Shown piece after piece: positions 29,778-41,679 of a DNA stretch of 64,000 nt. This stretch comes from Brachionus koreanus (taxonomy: Eukaryota; Rotifera; Eurotatoria; Ploima; Brachionidae): the NCBI GenBank assembly GCA_016987375.1, contig PJRA01000216.1, forward strand, positions 1,615,422 to 1,679,421. Direction: 5' to 3'. Both the position numbers and the translations under genes were made by a program. Position 1 is the stretch's first letter. The number at the start of each line of letters is the position of its first letter. The notes beneath the pieces are model-generated. The model was not told where the DNA came from and did no database searches. It saw only the letters and a program-made list of their open reading frames with translations.

Positions 29778-30379
29778 TTTTCCAACTTTTATAGCTATAT
29801 ATTAGGTTTAGAAATGAAAATATTTAGACATAGGTCTTTTAGTTAAAAACCATATTTTCCTTTCTTAAAAAAAATTTAATTTTTATTTCATTTTTAAAAA
29901 TATACTAAGGAAATGGAGATTTAAAAGATAAAAAAAAAACAAAAGAATAATTTCGTGACTAAAGCTTTTTTTATTAAAATTTTACGAAAAAGATGATAAA
30001 TTTTAGTCTTTTCCATATTTTTGCTCATTAAATTTCAAAAATTCTAAAATTTTTTGGAATATTATTATTTTTGTATTTGAGAGTGTGTGTGTGTTATATT
30101 TATCAAAAAATTATTCTTGCTTTCAAATGCAAAATATATTTATATATATATATGTTTATAAATAAATATGGCTCGAAATTTGTCTTTTAAAATTTTTTTT
30201 GAAATTATAGGTTACCTTGTGATCAATTTGAATAAAATCTTAAATAAAAATAGTTCTTTCAAATGCTTTATTTTTATAAATAAACATATATTTTTTAAAT
30301 CATAAATAAATAGTTAAACTAATACTAAATAAATCAAGAAAATAATTTAAAAAATAATAAAATAACTTTATTTATTAAA
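29778..30379. other. Intergenic, AT-rich with microsatellites
   Basis: Contains a short GT run near 30081-30093 and an AT run near 30137-30152. It must hold the promoter of the E3 ligase gene. No gene is seen. Confidence 0.5.
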
Positions 30380-30932
30380 CTAAGAATTTTTTTTAAAAGA
30401 AATATGGTGTACAACAACATCTTCAAGCTCTCCACTTGAGCCAACTGTCTTACTTTTAGATGATTTCAAGCTGAATCTATGTTGTTTGTTTTTTGCTGAT
30501 GAATGTCGGTGATTATTAAAATTTTTTCGTCCTAAAATTAAAAATTTAAATATTTTAGAAACAGTGTATATGATAAAATAAGTAAAATATGTACTTTTTC
30601 CCATAATTTCTTCAAAGTTCATTTTTTTCATCGAATCGGGATCTATTGCGAGTACTAGAAATGGAATTTTAAAATTATTCTATTTTTTTTCTTTAACAAT
30701 TACTTATATTCGTCCCAAAAATATGAGTACCTCCAGCTAGATAGTTTTTAGTGCCACCATCTCCTCCAATTCCACCCGAGCCTCCACCACCACCACCATT
30801 CCTATTTGAAATACATGCCGGACTTCGATTCCCCTTTTTTTTTGCTATACTATTTGATTTAAAATCAATAATCGGGTCGGAATACACTGGAAAAATAAGA
30901 AGCAAAGCCAAAAGATGAAGAATGTATATCAT
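30380..30932 (-). CDS. Small secreted Gly-rich protein, possible peptide precursor
   Basis: Three exons, 30932-30704, 30654-30595 and 30531-30380, close in frame at 146 residues. The first 18 residues are a clear signal peptide (hydrophobic run YILHLLALLLIFPVYS followed by D). A glycine-rich run of about 15 residues follows near residue 46, then a hydrophobic segment. Residues around 90 read KK-MNFEEIM-GKRR, the layout of a prohormone site: dibasic, short peptide, amidation Gly, tribasic. The C-terminal 50 residues are basic and Ser/His-rich. An AATAAA-like signal follows the stop. I do not recognise the family. A neuropeptide-like precursor is one reading; a matrix protein is another. Confidence 0.6.
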
Positions 30933-31341
30933 TTTTTACTAAATAACAAAAAATTGATTAATTAAATTAAATAATTTTATTTATAAATAAAGTAATTGAG
31001 GTCAGTGTGTTAGTAAACGATAAAACAAGATTTTGCTCTCAAGCTATTTTCAATTTTTGGAATTCGAGTTCATTGAAATAGTTTCTCAAAGTCTTTGAAC
31101 ATTTTTGTAATGTAAAAATAAATATTTTCAAAAACTAGTAATATTGAATTAAAAAAATTTATATCTATTTATTTATCTATTAAATTAAACAAAAATTCAT
31201 TTCTTTTATAAAAATGATTATAAGCGAAAATTCAAGATTTTTGTTCATTTTACTTTTCGAAAATTTTTTAGTAAAAAGTGTCAAATATAAACAAATTATA
31301 ATGGAAAAAAGATTATAAATAATTTTTTTAATTTAAACTAA
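30933..31341. other. Short intergenic, nothing recognised
   Basis: AT-rich spacer between the 3' end of SMARCAL1 and the start of the small secreted protein gene, both on the minus strand. No gene or repeat seen. Confidence 0.6.
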
Positions 31342-34300
31342 TTATTGCTTTGATTTTTTAATAGGTGGTTTTTCAAATTGAGCCAAATCGATTGAATTTA
31401 AATCATCGTCATCTTCTATAATTATCATGTTTTCTTTTTCACAAGTATTTTCGGGCTTTTCAGGTTTATCACTTTTTTTCGAATCTTCTTCAATTAAATC
31501 CTTAAACAAATTGGCTTTGTGTCCATTTACAGTACTAGATTCAGATAAATTTTCTCTTGTAAGGCCTGCTCTGCTTAATACGCTTAATTTTTCATTTACT
31601 AAAGGCCATATTTCATCATCGGCTGTTCCCTTTGCGCATAAATATTGAATAATTACAGAATTTTTTTGCCCAATACGATAAACACGATCCTCAGCTTGGA
31701 CCAATATTCCAGGATTCCAAAATAACTCGGCAAAAACAACAAGATTTGCTTGGGTTAAGGTAATTCCGCTATTTGCCGCTGTTATACTCAAAAGAGCACA
31801 TTGACATTTGTCGCTATTTTGAAAGCGCTGGACAAATACCTGTCTGTTCTCTGAACTTGTTGAACCGTCAATTCGAATATAATCATATTTGTTCTTTTGT
31901 AGTTCAGCTTCCAGTTCATCAAGCATATTTTGGTGATGAGCGAAAACCAGAAATTTTTTGTCAGACTCTAATAAGTCATTTACATATTCACAGACTGCTT
32001 TTGCTTTTACTTTACTTGTCTCTTGAAAATATTTCAATAAGGCTCCTCTTTTTTCCATTCCTTGAATAAAAATTCAATTTAAAAAATATCTTAGCCAATT
32101 TTATAAATTATCTTTATTTAAATATGGCAATTACGAGCATTTCTTTTAATATAAGTCATCTAACTGACATTCATCAACGAAATTATTTTTTTGACCGAAT
32201 TTCACAAACATTTTTTAAAAAATTTTTTTTTTGTGTTTCTTAAATATTATTCAAAATTTTAAATTTTTAATTATAATAATTTTCTAAGTTTGGTGAATCT
32301 TTTTTCATTAAAAATAAAATTGATAAATTGATTGATACACTTAGTTCAGTTGTCAACTTTACAAAATTGAATGCAATATACATGTTCTTTATTTAATTTG
32401 AAAAATATCTCTTCAAATAGGAGATTTCTAAATTAACTTTTTTGTAATTTTGTGCGACATCAAAAATTAATCATGTGGCTGAAAGGAAGGACTAGGTCTC
32501 CATTCCAACCGGCAAAGGCTTCGCCTAAATTATTTTTTAAATAAATAAAAAAATAGGAGATTTCTTATTTAAATAATTGATGGAGAATTTATAACTATCA
32601 CTGATTTGACTTTCAATGACTTCTTTTTAAAAAAATCGCTAAAATTAAAAAAAAATAAAGTGCATTTTCAGATATAAAATTTTTATTTTACCAAAATATT
32701 CATAAATTAAATAAACTAAACACGGCCGGCCCTCTTAAATTATTTTTTTTCAAGAAATTGGGAAAAAAATTTTCATTCAAAATTTTTTTCAATAACCAAA
32801 AAACAAGTGCCTAAAAAAATAGGGTATTTTTGATGTTATAGTTATGAATTATAGTGATTAACCTTTTATATAAGATATAACTACAATTTAATTTTAACAA
32901 AATTTGCTCTTGGTTACAAATTCATTCAAAAGTCAAAATTAAGTTCATTTTTTAATATTGATGAATGAGAGCAAATTTACAGTTATAGTTATAAATTAAA
33001 TTTTATACTTTTTTCTTTATATGAATTTAGAACGCCCGAGGGGTTTTTTAGACCCCTTTTTGAAAAATTTAAACTTTGATTTTATCACATATAAATAAAA
33101 TTTTAAAAAATGATCTTTATAAGCTAAAAATCTTGATTGTAATTTTTTAGAAAATTAATAAAATTTCAAGGAAGATGTTTAATTTATCTTTATAACTTTA
33201 TTTGAAATTTTTATGAGAAATCTAGTGTTAATTTTCTTGACAAACTAGTATGAATGAATATGTTAGAAAATTTCTCCAATTTGGGCCAGATTCTATGATA
33301 TCTCATAAATTTGTCAATTTTAAATTTTTTCTTTAAAAATCACAAAAGAACATTTAATTGTTACTATTTACAAGGAATGACCAACTCTTCTTATAATTCT
33401 CTCCTCAAATTGGAAAGTTAATTTTTTAAAGTAAAACATATTTTATTACATCGAATATTAAACGATTAATCATTGAAATTAAACTTGAGAAATTTTTAAG
33501 GATGCTTAATTTCAAAAACAAAATCTTAGTTAATATAAGTTTTCGACTTTAAATTAAAACTGACTTTTTTTAGAAACTCAGTTCTAATTTGAGTTAAAGA
33601 TACGACCTATCTAATAACCGTAAATTTCAAAAGCTTTTTAATTATTAACTTTGCCTCATGCTATTTCAGCTATTTCAGGAAAATAGTTTAACAGTCTTAT
33701 GTCATTTTATATGCCCTAATAATATCTCGAGATTTTTTAGAATTTTAGATTTGACTTTTTGTATATACTTATGTTGCCTTATCAAAATATCAGTTTTTTA
33801 GTTCAAAGAAATTTTTTTTACGGATCAATTTCCATTCAATCAATTTTTTTTATCATTTTTATACACATATTATCTTATCCATGCGAAGCATGTTTTAATT
33901 AAGATGTTTTATTAACTGTAAAGCGTGATTCTATTTGGCCCATCAGTATATTTTAAACGATTTTGACCTAAAGAATTCACAGATTAATTGGTGATGCTAT
34001 TAAATTTAACTGTCTATTAAATAAATTGTATTTTTAAATGATTAAAATTCAAAAATATCGGTTTTCTATCCGAAAAAACAATCAATCGCTTTAATAATAA
34101 AAATATCTACTATCAAAAAGAAGAAGCTGATCCTACTCTCATATACAAATCTTTTAATATGGCAAAGATTTTTTCTATCGTGCAACCGATGTAAAAAAAG
34201 TATTTTATAAATATATTAGTGAAATATAATAATATTTGATAAATTTTTAAAATTAAATATTTTCTAAATAGCTTATTACAGATAATCATACTATTTAAGG

Positions 34301-36823
34301 CAATGTGAAATCTGAATACAAAAATTACAGTACAAAAAGGAAAAACTATAAAATTATTTTTCTAGTTGTTCNNNNNNNNNNNNNNNNNNNNNNNNNNNNN
34401 NNNNNNNNNNNNNNNNNNNNNNNNNNNNNNNNNNNNNNNNNNNNNNNNNNNNNNNNNNNNNNNNNNNNNNNNNNNNNNNNNNNNNNNNNNNNNNNNNNNN
34501 NNNNNNNNNNNNNNNNNNNNNNNNNNNNNNNNNNNNNNNNNNNNNNNNNNNNNNNNNNNNNNNNNNNNNNNNNNNNNNNNNNNNNNNNNNNNNNNNNNNN
34601 NNNNNNNNNNNNNNNNNNNNNNNNNNNNNNNNNNNNNNNNNNNNNNNNNNNNNNNNNNNNNNNNNNNNNNNNNNNNNNNNNNNNNNNNNNNNNNNNNNNN
34701 NNNNNNNNNNNNNNNNNNNNNNNNNNNNNNNNNNNNNNNNNNNNNNNNNNNNNNNNNNNNNNNNNNNATGCGAATATTTTTTATAAATTTTCAAGTTTAT
34801 TGAAAATTATTAATCCAAGACCAAAAAAATTCTCTTCAAAAGATTGTAAATTAAATAAAAAGATAAAATAAAGAATAATATTTAATATTTATAATTAATC
34901 GCATATTACAATCAAGATTAGAGATTTTTTAGAAATCAACATTAGCTTAGCAATCATTAGCTTATTTTTAAAATAATAACCGTTTAAAACTTTTTCTAAT
35001 CCAGAAGTTCACATTAGATAGATTTTGTAATTAAATAAAATTTTTAGATTAATGATTTCAGCAATTGGAAAAAAAAAGTCAAAAATAAAACTTGCAATCA
35101 ATTGAAATTTTAATTATAAAATAAATTTAAATAAATTTAATAATTAATTCTATTATGAAAGTCTATTCATAAATTAATTGATTTAAAATTTTTTATAAAT
35201 ATTTTGGAAACACTATTTGCCAATGCAAGTTATTTTTACAAGAATTAAATTAAACATACCTTTGAGATTTTGGTCCATTTTATTTGAAGCCTGTTTGAGT
35301 GTTTTTGTGTTCAACTCAATTAGATTTGGATTTAGAATAACCATTTCTCTCATTTTGCTTGGCAATTCTTGAATCACATCTTTTTTCTCGCGTCTTATCA
35401 AAATTTTCTCTTCCAACAAAAGCCTCAATTCAGTCATATTAGAATAACCGCTATAGTCCATTCCAAATCGACTCTCTTTACCATCACAGTATCTGATTCC
35501 AAAATCGTGAAAACTAGCAAATAGTTTTGGATTAATAGCCTGAATTTGTGAAAATAATTCTGCTGGCCTGGACAAAGCTGGCGTTCCAGACAGCAAAATA
35601 ACCCTATTTGAATTTTGTATGAGTTTAAAGGCAGCTTTGGTTCGAGCGGCTTTATTATTCTTGAGCAAATGACACTCATCTGCGATTATGACTTTGAAGT
35701 CATTCAAGGAAATGTCGTCAATATTTTTTGCCAACAAATCATAGCTACTAATTATAATCTTACTCTTAGGATAAATCATTTGTCGACCATTTTCCATTAC
35801 CTGAATAAAATCCTCAACCAAATCTGAAGATTTTAGGCCACAAACTTTCATTAAAGATTCGCTTAGCCAACGTTTTGCACTTTCTTTCCACATAAATTTA
35901 ACACTTGATGGAACAATAATAAATAGAGGCCACTCTTCTTTATAATAGCTAGCTATTCCTAGTGCTTGTACTGTTTTCCCAAGACCCATATCATCAGCTA
36001 GTAGCAAACGACCGTTTTGTTGAATAGCAAATTTGATGCCCTCAATTTGAAAGGGCATTAGACTTTTGGCAATGGCAGCGTCAATATTTTTTTTCAAGTG
36101 TTCAAAATCAATTAAAGGATCGATTTTGGGTTTTACGATTCCTTTGAGCTGATCTTGAAATACTTCTAGCAATGCTTTTGGCAAAGGCACTAATTGAACT
36201 TCGCCGCGTTTAAATTTTTCTGAAATTTTTTTTACCAACTGTTCATATTCTTTGAGATCAAAAGACCATTTTTTTGTTTGGGGATCATAGCGTTTTGTGC
36301 TTATTGTTTTAAATAATTCTTGTAGTTCCAAATTATAATCAGCTTGAACTTCAAAGCGGGTTCTGTCTATTAGATAAAATTTGGCGATGGTTGATTTTGA
36401 AGACGCAACTCTGTCCAAAGGTTCCAATTTTACCGAGCTTAGTCGCGACTTTATCTTAAGCAAAAGATCATCGTAATTTGTAAGAGCAAAGTTCCATCGT
36501 TTAGTATCTGGATCATATTTTCGACTGTTTATTGTTTTAAATATTTCAATTAATTCTTTATTGTAACCGATCAATATTTCGAATCTCGTTGTTGGATCAC
36601 TTTTTAAATACACACATTTTCCGCTAGTGGAAGTAATTTGTCCAGATGAATTCGATGAACCTGATTCATTTGAGCTATTAGCCACTGGCTTCTGATTCTG
36701 TATCATAGAATTAGATGATTTGGATTTTTGTTTAAGCTGAAGAGCTCGAAGACGATTTTCTTCCATTCGTCTTTTTTGCTCTTCGGTCAAAGTAGAAGAT
36801 TTGGATGTTATTGTTAAGGACAT
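31342..36823 (-). CDS. SMARCAL1: SMARCAL1/HARP annealing helicase
   Basis: Two exons, 36823-35260 and 32060-31342, join exactly to 760 residues (human 954). The N-terminus LTEEQKRRMEENRLRALQLK is the RPA32-binding motif of SMARCAL1. Two HARP domains follow (residues ~75-125 and ~150-205; patterns RKYDPDTKRWNF and KRYDPQTKKWSF). The SNF2 ATPase has Walker A in ADDMGLGKTVQAL, a DECH box where human has DESH, and SGTPALSRPAELF. Exon 2 holds the helicase C lobe with IDGSTSSENR, LSITAANSGITL and AEDRVYRIGQ. The protein rewinds RPA-coated DNA at stalled replication forks. The acidic C-terminal tail ends in KKSKQ. The single intron is 3.2 kb and contains a retroposon insertion and the assembly gap; since the frame closes without it, the gap need not hide coding sequence. 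Confidence 0.95.
32415..32565 (+). mobile_element. Short retroposon insertion with 15-bp target duplication
   Basis: AAATAGGAGATTTCT occurs at 32415-32429 and again at 32551-32565, flanking a 121-base insert. The insert has the core CTGAAAGGAAGGACTA (from 32479), a small hairpin AGGC-TTC-GCCT and an AAATA-type tail. The same core recurs at 53308. It is either a SINE or the 3' end of a LINE, inserted in the SMARCAL1 intron. No coding capacity. Confidence 0.8.
34372..34767. other. Assembly gap (396 N)
   Basis: A run of undetermined bases inside the SMARCAL1 intron. Open frames that appear to span it are artefacts. Confidence 1.
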
Positions 36824-36976
36824 TATTTTTTTATTTAATTAGAATTATAAAAATGCTAAATATTTTATTTAAATTTTTTTTTACAACTATAAAATTTAAC
36901 TAAAAAAGTGCGCCAAAATTCAAATGTTTTATTAATTTATTACAAGACTGCAAAGTTAATTTGTACACAAAAAAAT

Positions 36977-37839
36977 CTAGAAAACTGATCTTGGGCTCTT
37001 CAAGCAATTTTGAGCAGAAGGTAAATCGTCCTCTTTTTCTTGATTTATTTCTAAATATTCATCCATTATCTTTTTTTGTTCTAATTGTTTCAACTTTATC
37101 CTATATATTTCTTTTATTTGTTCAGTATTCTCGGTTTTCGGCTCTAGAAAAAAATTTTAAGAATTAAAAGAAAATTTTGCTTTTAAAAACTTTACCTTTA
37201 ACAATACCTATACAATTCTGAATTGATGGACCTTTTTTATAAGCCAAATTCAACGGTTGTAGACTTAAAAATAATTCATTAAATTATTTTTTTTGGCAAG
37301 AAAATTGACTTGAGTTTGTCAAAATTACCCACTATATCTTGAATAAGCAAGAGGTCGTCTTGTTGGCGAACGGCTATTTACAAATGAAGTTGTTAACTGA
37401 TTGCTTTTGTCAAATACGGCTACAAAATGATTTACATTTTGTGCTGTTTTTACCAAAAGACTTGAAGATGACCTTAACATCATGGGTTCCTGTATATAAA
37501 AACTAAGTACTAAATAAAAAAATAAACTTAATTTTTTACCTGTATGCTCGAAGTTTCTTTAGATTTGGGTTGCTTTTTTACATAATGCTTAAAAGGTTTT
37601 TTTATCAACATGTTTTCGTAAAAAACATTATTGCTCTTAGGAGAATCTTTTACATTTGAACTTTGTTTGATTAGAGGATCGTATATCAAGTTATTTAATG
37701 AGCTCTGATTATAGAGCAAAAGCTGTTTGGCACGTCTAGTAGTGGAATACTCGTTTACAAACGATCGTTTACTCAAAGCATTTGATGCAAAAGATCGATT
37801 CGAAGCATCGGTTTGTGGTGTAAACCTAGCTGCAATCAT
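36977..37839 (-). CDS. Unrecognised 231-residue basic protein
   Basis: Four exons, 37839-37540, 37489-37329, 37263-37196 and 37143-36977, join with consensus GT-AG borders to a closed 231-residue frame. This is strong evidence for a real gene even though I do not recognise it. The protein is Ser/Lys/Arg-rich, with no signal peptide or membrane segment. The N-terminal half has scattered basic residues (RSPTRRPLAYSRYSG), and the C-terminal exon is a charged helix likely to form a coiled coil (EQIKEIYRIKLKQLEQKK). It lies head-to-tail upstream of SMARCAL1 on the same strand, with only about 150 bases between its stop and the SMARCAL1 start. A cytoskeletal or ciliary role would fit the composition, but that is only a guess. 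Confidence 0.75.
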
Positions 37840-38395
37840 TTTTCAATTAATTTCAATAACTTAAAATTAATATTTAACATTAATTTAAAAGTATAGTTTA
37901 AGAGAAAAAAAAACATTCTTTCAAGTTCTCCAAGGCAACCAAAGGAAACTAAACACAGTATTTTATGTAATATGTTTATTTGCTTATTTGAATAAAAAAG
38001 GAAAATTTCTATTTATTTTTCTCACTGAAATTTGTTTATTATAAGCTTGTTAAAAGGATCCTATTGTCATTAAATTAAAAAAATTTATTCTAAATATTAG
38101 AGAATCTATAGTTTCATTATTAATTTGAAATAAAAATATTTAAATTTCAATAATTTGAATTTTGAGTAAAAAATCTTTATTTAATTTTTTGTCAAATAAT
38201 TAATTATAAATTTTACTAATTGAATGATCTCTTGTTCAACAGGTAATTATTAATTATATCAGCAAGTCCTTTATTTTCATTTAACAATACGATTAACACA
38301 GTATTTTGGTAATTTTTTTAATGATTTATAATTTTCATCAACAAAATAGTTATTAAAAAAAATGCTTATTTAAATTAATGTTGAATAAAACAAAA
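37840..38395. other. Intergenic, nothing recognised
   Basis: AT-rich, upstream of the 231-residue protein gene. No gene or repeat seen. Confidence 0.6.
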
Positions 38396-38423
38396 TATGT
38401 CAATTTTTGGGGTGTTCCTAATT

Positions 38424-39106
38424 TGCAGACCCAGACTCCGGAAAACAGACTCCTAATTTACGGATTCGGACTAAAATTTCCTATAACCCGGACTCCGGAT
38501 CTGACTAAAAGTACTGAATACTGAATTTTTTTTAATGCAATAAAAAATTTTATTGTTTCAAATAAAATTGTAATATTTTTTTAAAATTTCAAAATTATCA
38601 TATAAGAAAGTTGCAATTTTCTTCTTGCAAAAACTATTTGAATGCATGCAAAAAGAGGTTAAGAAAAAAAATGAAGATTAAACTAAAGCTTAAAAAATAT
38701 TCTCTATAATTATGATTTTGTTTGTATGATTTTATTTTCAGTTCCAAGAATTGCCTGTTGGTGCTTTAAATGTAAATTTTGAAAATTTTAAAACTTGTTT
38801 TACCCAAGACGAGTTTGAAGCTTTGAATTCAGTTTTGAAAATTAAAAAAGAACTGTTGAGCCCGAAAAGAGGAAAAAAATAAATTTTAAATTTTAAATTT
38901 TTTTTATTCATTTAAAATCTTGTTGCCAAGCGATAAAAGCGTTATTTAAAAAGATAAAAATATCCGATTATTTTTTTTTCTGTAAATATTTAATTAAATT
39001 TTTGTACAAATTTTTTTTCTACAATAAGGCTCCGTAATTTAGTCAATATGGAGTCCGAGTCCGTATTTTGGAAAGTTTCTTCTTAGTCCGAGTTCGGATT
39101 TTATTT
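38424..39106 (+). mobile_element. DNA-transposon-like element with CGGACT-rich inverted ends
   Basis: The left end (38424-38515) and right end (39030-39106) carry imperfect inverted copies of a motif family built on CGGACT/TCCGGA. The left arm has CGGACTAA, TTTCC, CGGACTC and TGACTAAA in that order, and the reverse complement of the right arm gives the same blocks. Inside, after an acceptor-like TTTTCAG at 38736-38742, the plus strand encodes about 46 residues to a stop near 38881 (ELPVGALNVNFENFK, then TQDEFEALNSVLKIKKE). Such a last-exon fragment between GC-rich inverted ends is what a hAT-like or similar cut-and-paste element leaves behind. Family not determined. Confidence 0.5.
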
Positions 39107-40790
39107 CAATTATTTCAATGTTTTTAGATGTGATCTTGGTTAAAAATAATTTTTTTATTTTAGCTTGAATAAACAATCAAATCCAAGTTGACTTAGTACA
39201 TTGAAAAAATATCAGTAAATTTTTCTTGAAAAATTTAAGTAATTAATAAAAATTGACACTTATTTTTAATCAAATTGAAATTTTATTGAATCTTTTTATA
39301 TATAAAAGTTTATTCGATTTTCTTTTATATTGAAAAATTATATTTTATTTTACCTATTTTAAAAAAGATCAAAAACTAAGTTTGGCATTATTTGATTTTT
39401 GAAGACTCCCTGAAGTGAAAAATTTTAATTTTTAATTAAGTTAACTTAGAACAAACATGAATATTAGGCCAAGATTTATATTTTATTGCTTTGTTTTAGC
39501 TATTTTTAATTAATATTTTAACCATTCATTCAAATTTTCAAAGTAATTTACTCTTAAAATTATTCAGTTAATTCAGTCATAATTAATTCATATAGTAATT
39601 TATTAACAATCAAACGGTAAGAGTTCAAAATTTTTTTTGTTCAAAACTCTTTTAATTTATAAAAAGCATTTTTATAAACTTTTTCAATTAAAAATATCAA
39701 AATATTTTTCAAAAGTAATCTAAAATTTGAACTTTTTTTTCGAGACAAAATTAAAAGCCAAATAAATAACCATTAATCAAAGGAAAAAAAACAATTAATA
39801 TAACAATTATACTTTAAAAGAAAAATTTTTTTACAAAAAAAAATAATTTATTTAAAACAATTCTCTTATTTCTAATTTTAAAAATAATTAATTGCTTTTT
39901 ATTATTTGAACTCAACTTTTTGATAAACTGATCAAATTAAAGATTCAAATTTTTAAACATGATTTCCTTTTTAATTTAAAGTTGAAATAATGTTAAATTT
40001 TATCAAATAAATTTATTTCTTCATTAACAAATGCTAAAGATGAATCGACAACAAATTTCTATTTGTTTTTATTTATTGTTGCAGATAATTGTGTTTTTTA
40101 ATTTTGAAAATAATTAAATCCGATCAGATCCTTTTAATTGTTTATTTCCATCAAAAACGGTATTAATGAGTGCAGATGACCGTCACTATTGTATCTTTTA
40201 GTTTTATCAATAAATTTTTGTGAGAAATTTTCTTTTAATCAGATAAATATAACAGCCTCATAAATATATACAAGCGAGAATGAATTCAGTAGAAACAAAC
40301 AATGAAAAGTCTCCTATTGTAGGACTAAATTAGTTAACCTTTTTCTTATAATATTTTTTTTTACACTAAGGAGTTAATTCAATGAATTTTCGTTTTTAAA
40401 AAAAAACAGAGATAATTATTTTTTTTCAAAATTTTTATTAGAAAAAAATGATATTTTTTGATTGTAAAAAATTTTTATTTTAAATAAGATAATCACTGAG
40501 AGTTTAAAAAAGTTATAATGTAAAAAGAAATTAAAAATTAGATGATATTAAATTGATGTGCATTGTATTAGTGACAAAAAGAAAAAAAATTGATATTCAA
40601 ATCTTCACCATAAGAGATAGCAGAGAAAAAATTGATCATTCACCAAATGGATTAGAAAAATTACATGTTATAGATCCAATTAACAATAAACAGGAAAAAA
40701 ATTATGCTTTTCATATTTAAAAAAAAAAGTGAAAAATTAGAACGCTTTTTGATTCGAATCAAAAAAAAAAAAAGAAAAAAAAACTTAAAT
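39107..40790. other. AT-rich stretch, nothing recognised
   Basis: No convincing exon, RNA gene or repeat. It would be intron if the candidate first exon at 40857 belongs to a minus-strand gene. Confidence 0.5.
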
Positions 40791-40794
40791 TCAT

Positions 40795-40857
40795 ACTCAT
40801 TTTGACCGTGTTAGCTGTAGCAGCAAAATTAGGCGTTTTCGCTTCAGTTTCGCTCAT
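40795..40857 (-). CDS. Candidate first exon, minus strand
   Basis: A less AT-rich island opens with ATG in a good context (GAA-ATG-A) and reads MSETEAKTPNFAATANTVKM, followed by a consensus-like donor GTATGA at about 40794. An N-terminal exon of a cytosolic protein would look like this. I found no convincing downstream exon in the following 2 kb, so the gene is unidentified and the call is tentative. Confidence 0.3.
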
Positions 40858-41679
40858 TTCAGCTTTTGATTTTCAATAAAAATCCTAGTTAAGAAAAAAA
40901 AACAAGTGCACAATTTTAAAAGGAAAAAATAAAATTTATCTGTTTATGAAATTGGTTACCTAGACAAAGAGCTAGGCTATTCTGACTTAATATTAACCTA
41001 ATCTGAACTAATAACTAAAACTAGAAATTTCACAAATTAAATTGTCTTGGAAGATATGGGATAATACTTTAAACATTAAATTAACCGAATTAGTTTGAGT
41101 TAAAGCTCTAAACTTCCATATTCTCGAATTAAGACCCGAAACAAACAAAAATGGAATTAACAATATCAGGATAGTGTAGTGACATTGTTTGGCAAATAAA
41201 CTGGATGGATAATTAAAAAAAAGATCTTAAAAATTGTCGGAGGACCGCCAATATTGGGGTCATTTAACAATAAATGCAAAATTACGAATATCGGTAAAAA
41301 TAATGGAGATCATCACGGCTATACTAAGCTAAATAAAAAAAAAATTAAAAAAATGTCATTTTGATTGACTAGATTCAACCTCCTTTATCCTAACTGCCTT
41401 GAATAGATCATTTAATGCTAATTCTTTAATGTTGCATGCAATTAAAATAGTTTTAAAAAAATAACAGTTTAAAATTGAAAAAAAAACAACAAAATACGGA
41501 AAGACACCATTTGGATGCGGCAAAATTTAGTATACCATTTAGTTCGAGAATTTATATTCGTCGACTATGCTCAAGAAACAATTATTTTTTTGTGTGTTTT
41601 TTAAGGGAAAAAATTTTTCAATTTTTTTTGAATTTTTATTTGTCTCTTTAGTTGCAGTGAGTGAGTGAGTGATAGCTAA

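Noticed and set aside
33036..33062. Hairpin followed by T run, like a bacterial terminator
   Set aside because: The genome is eukaryotic, so a Rho-independent terminator is not meaningful here; treated as a possible element end instead.
34305..34871. Long open frames across 34305-34871 on both strands
   Set aside because: They consist almost entirely of undetermined bases in the assembly gap, so they carry no coding evidence.
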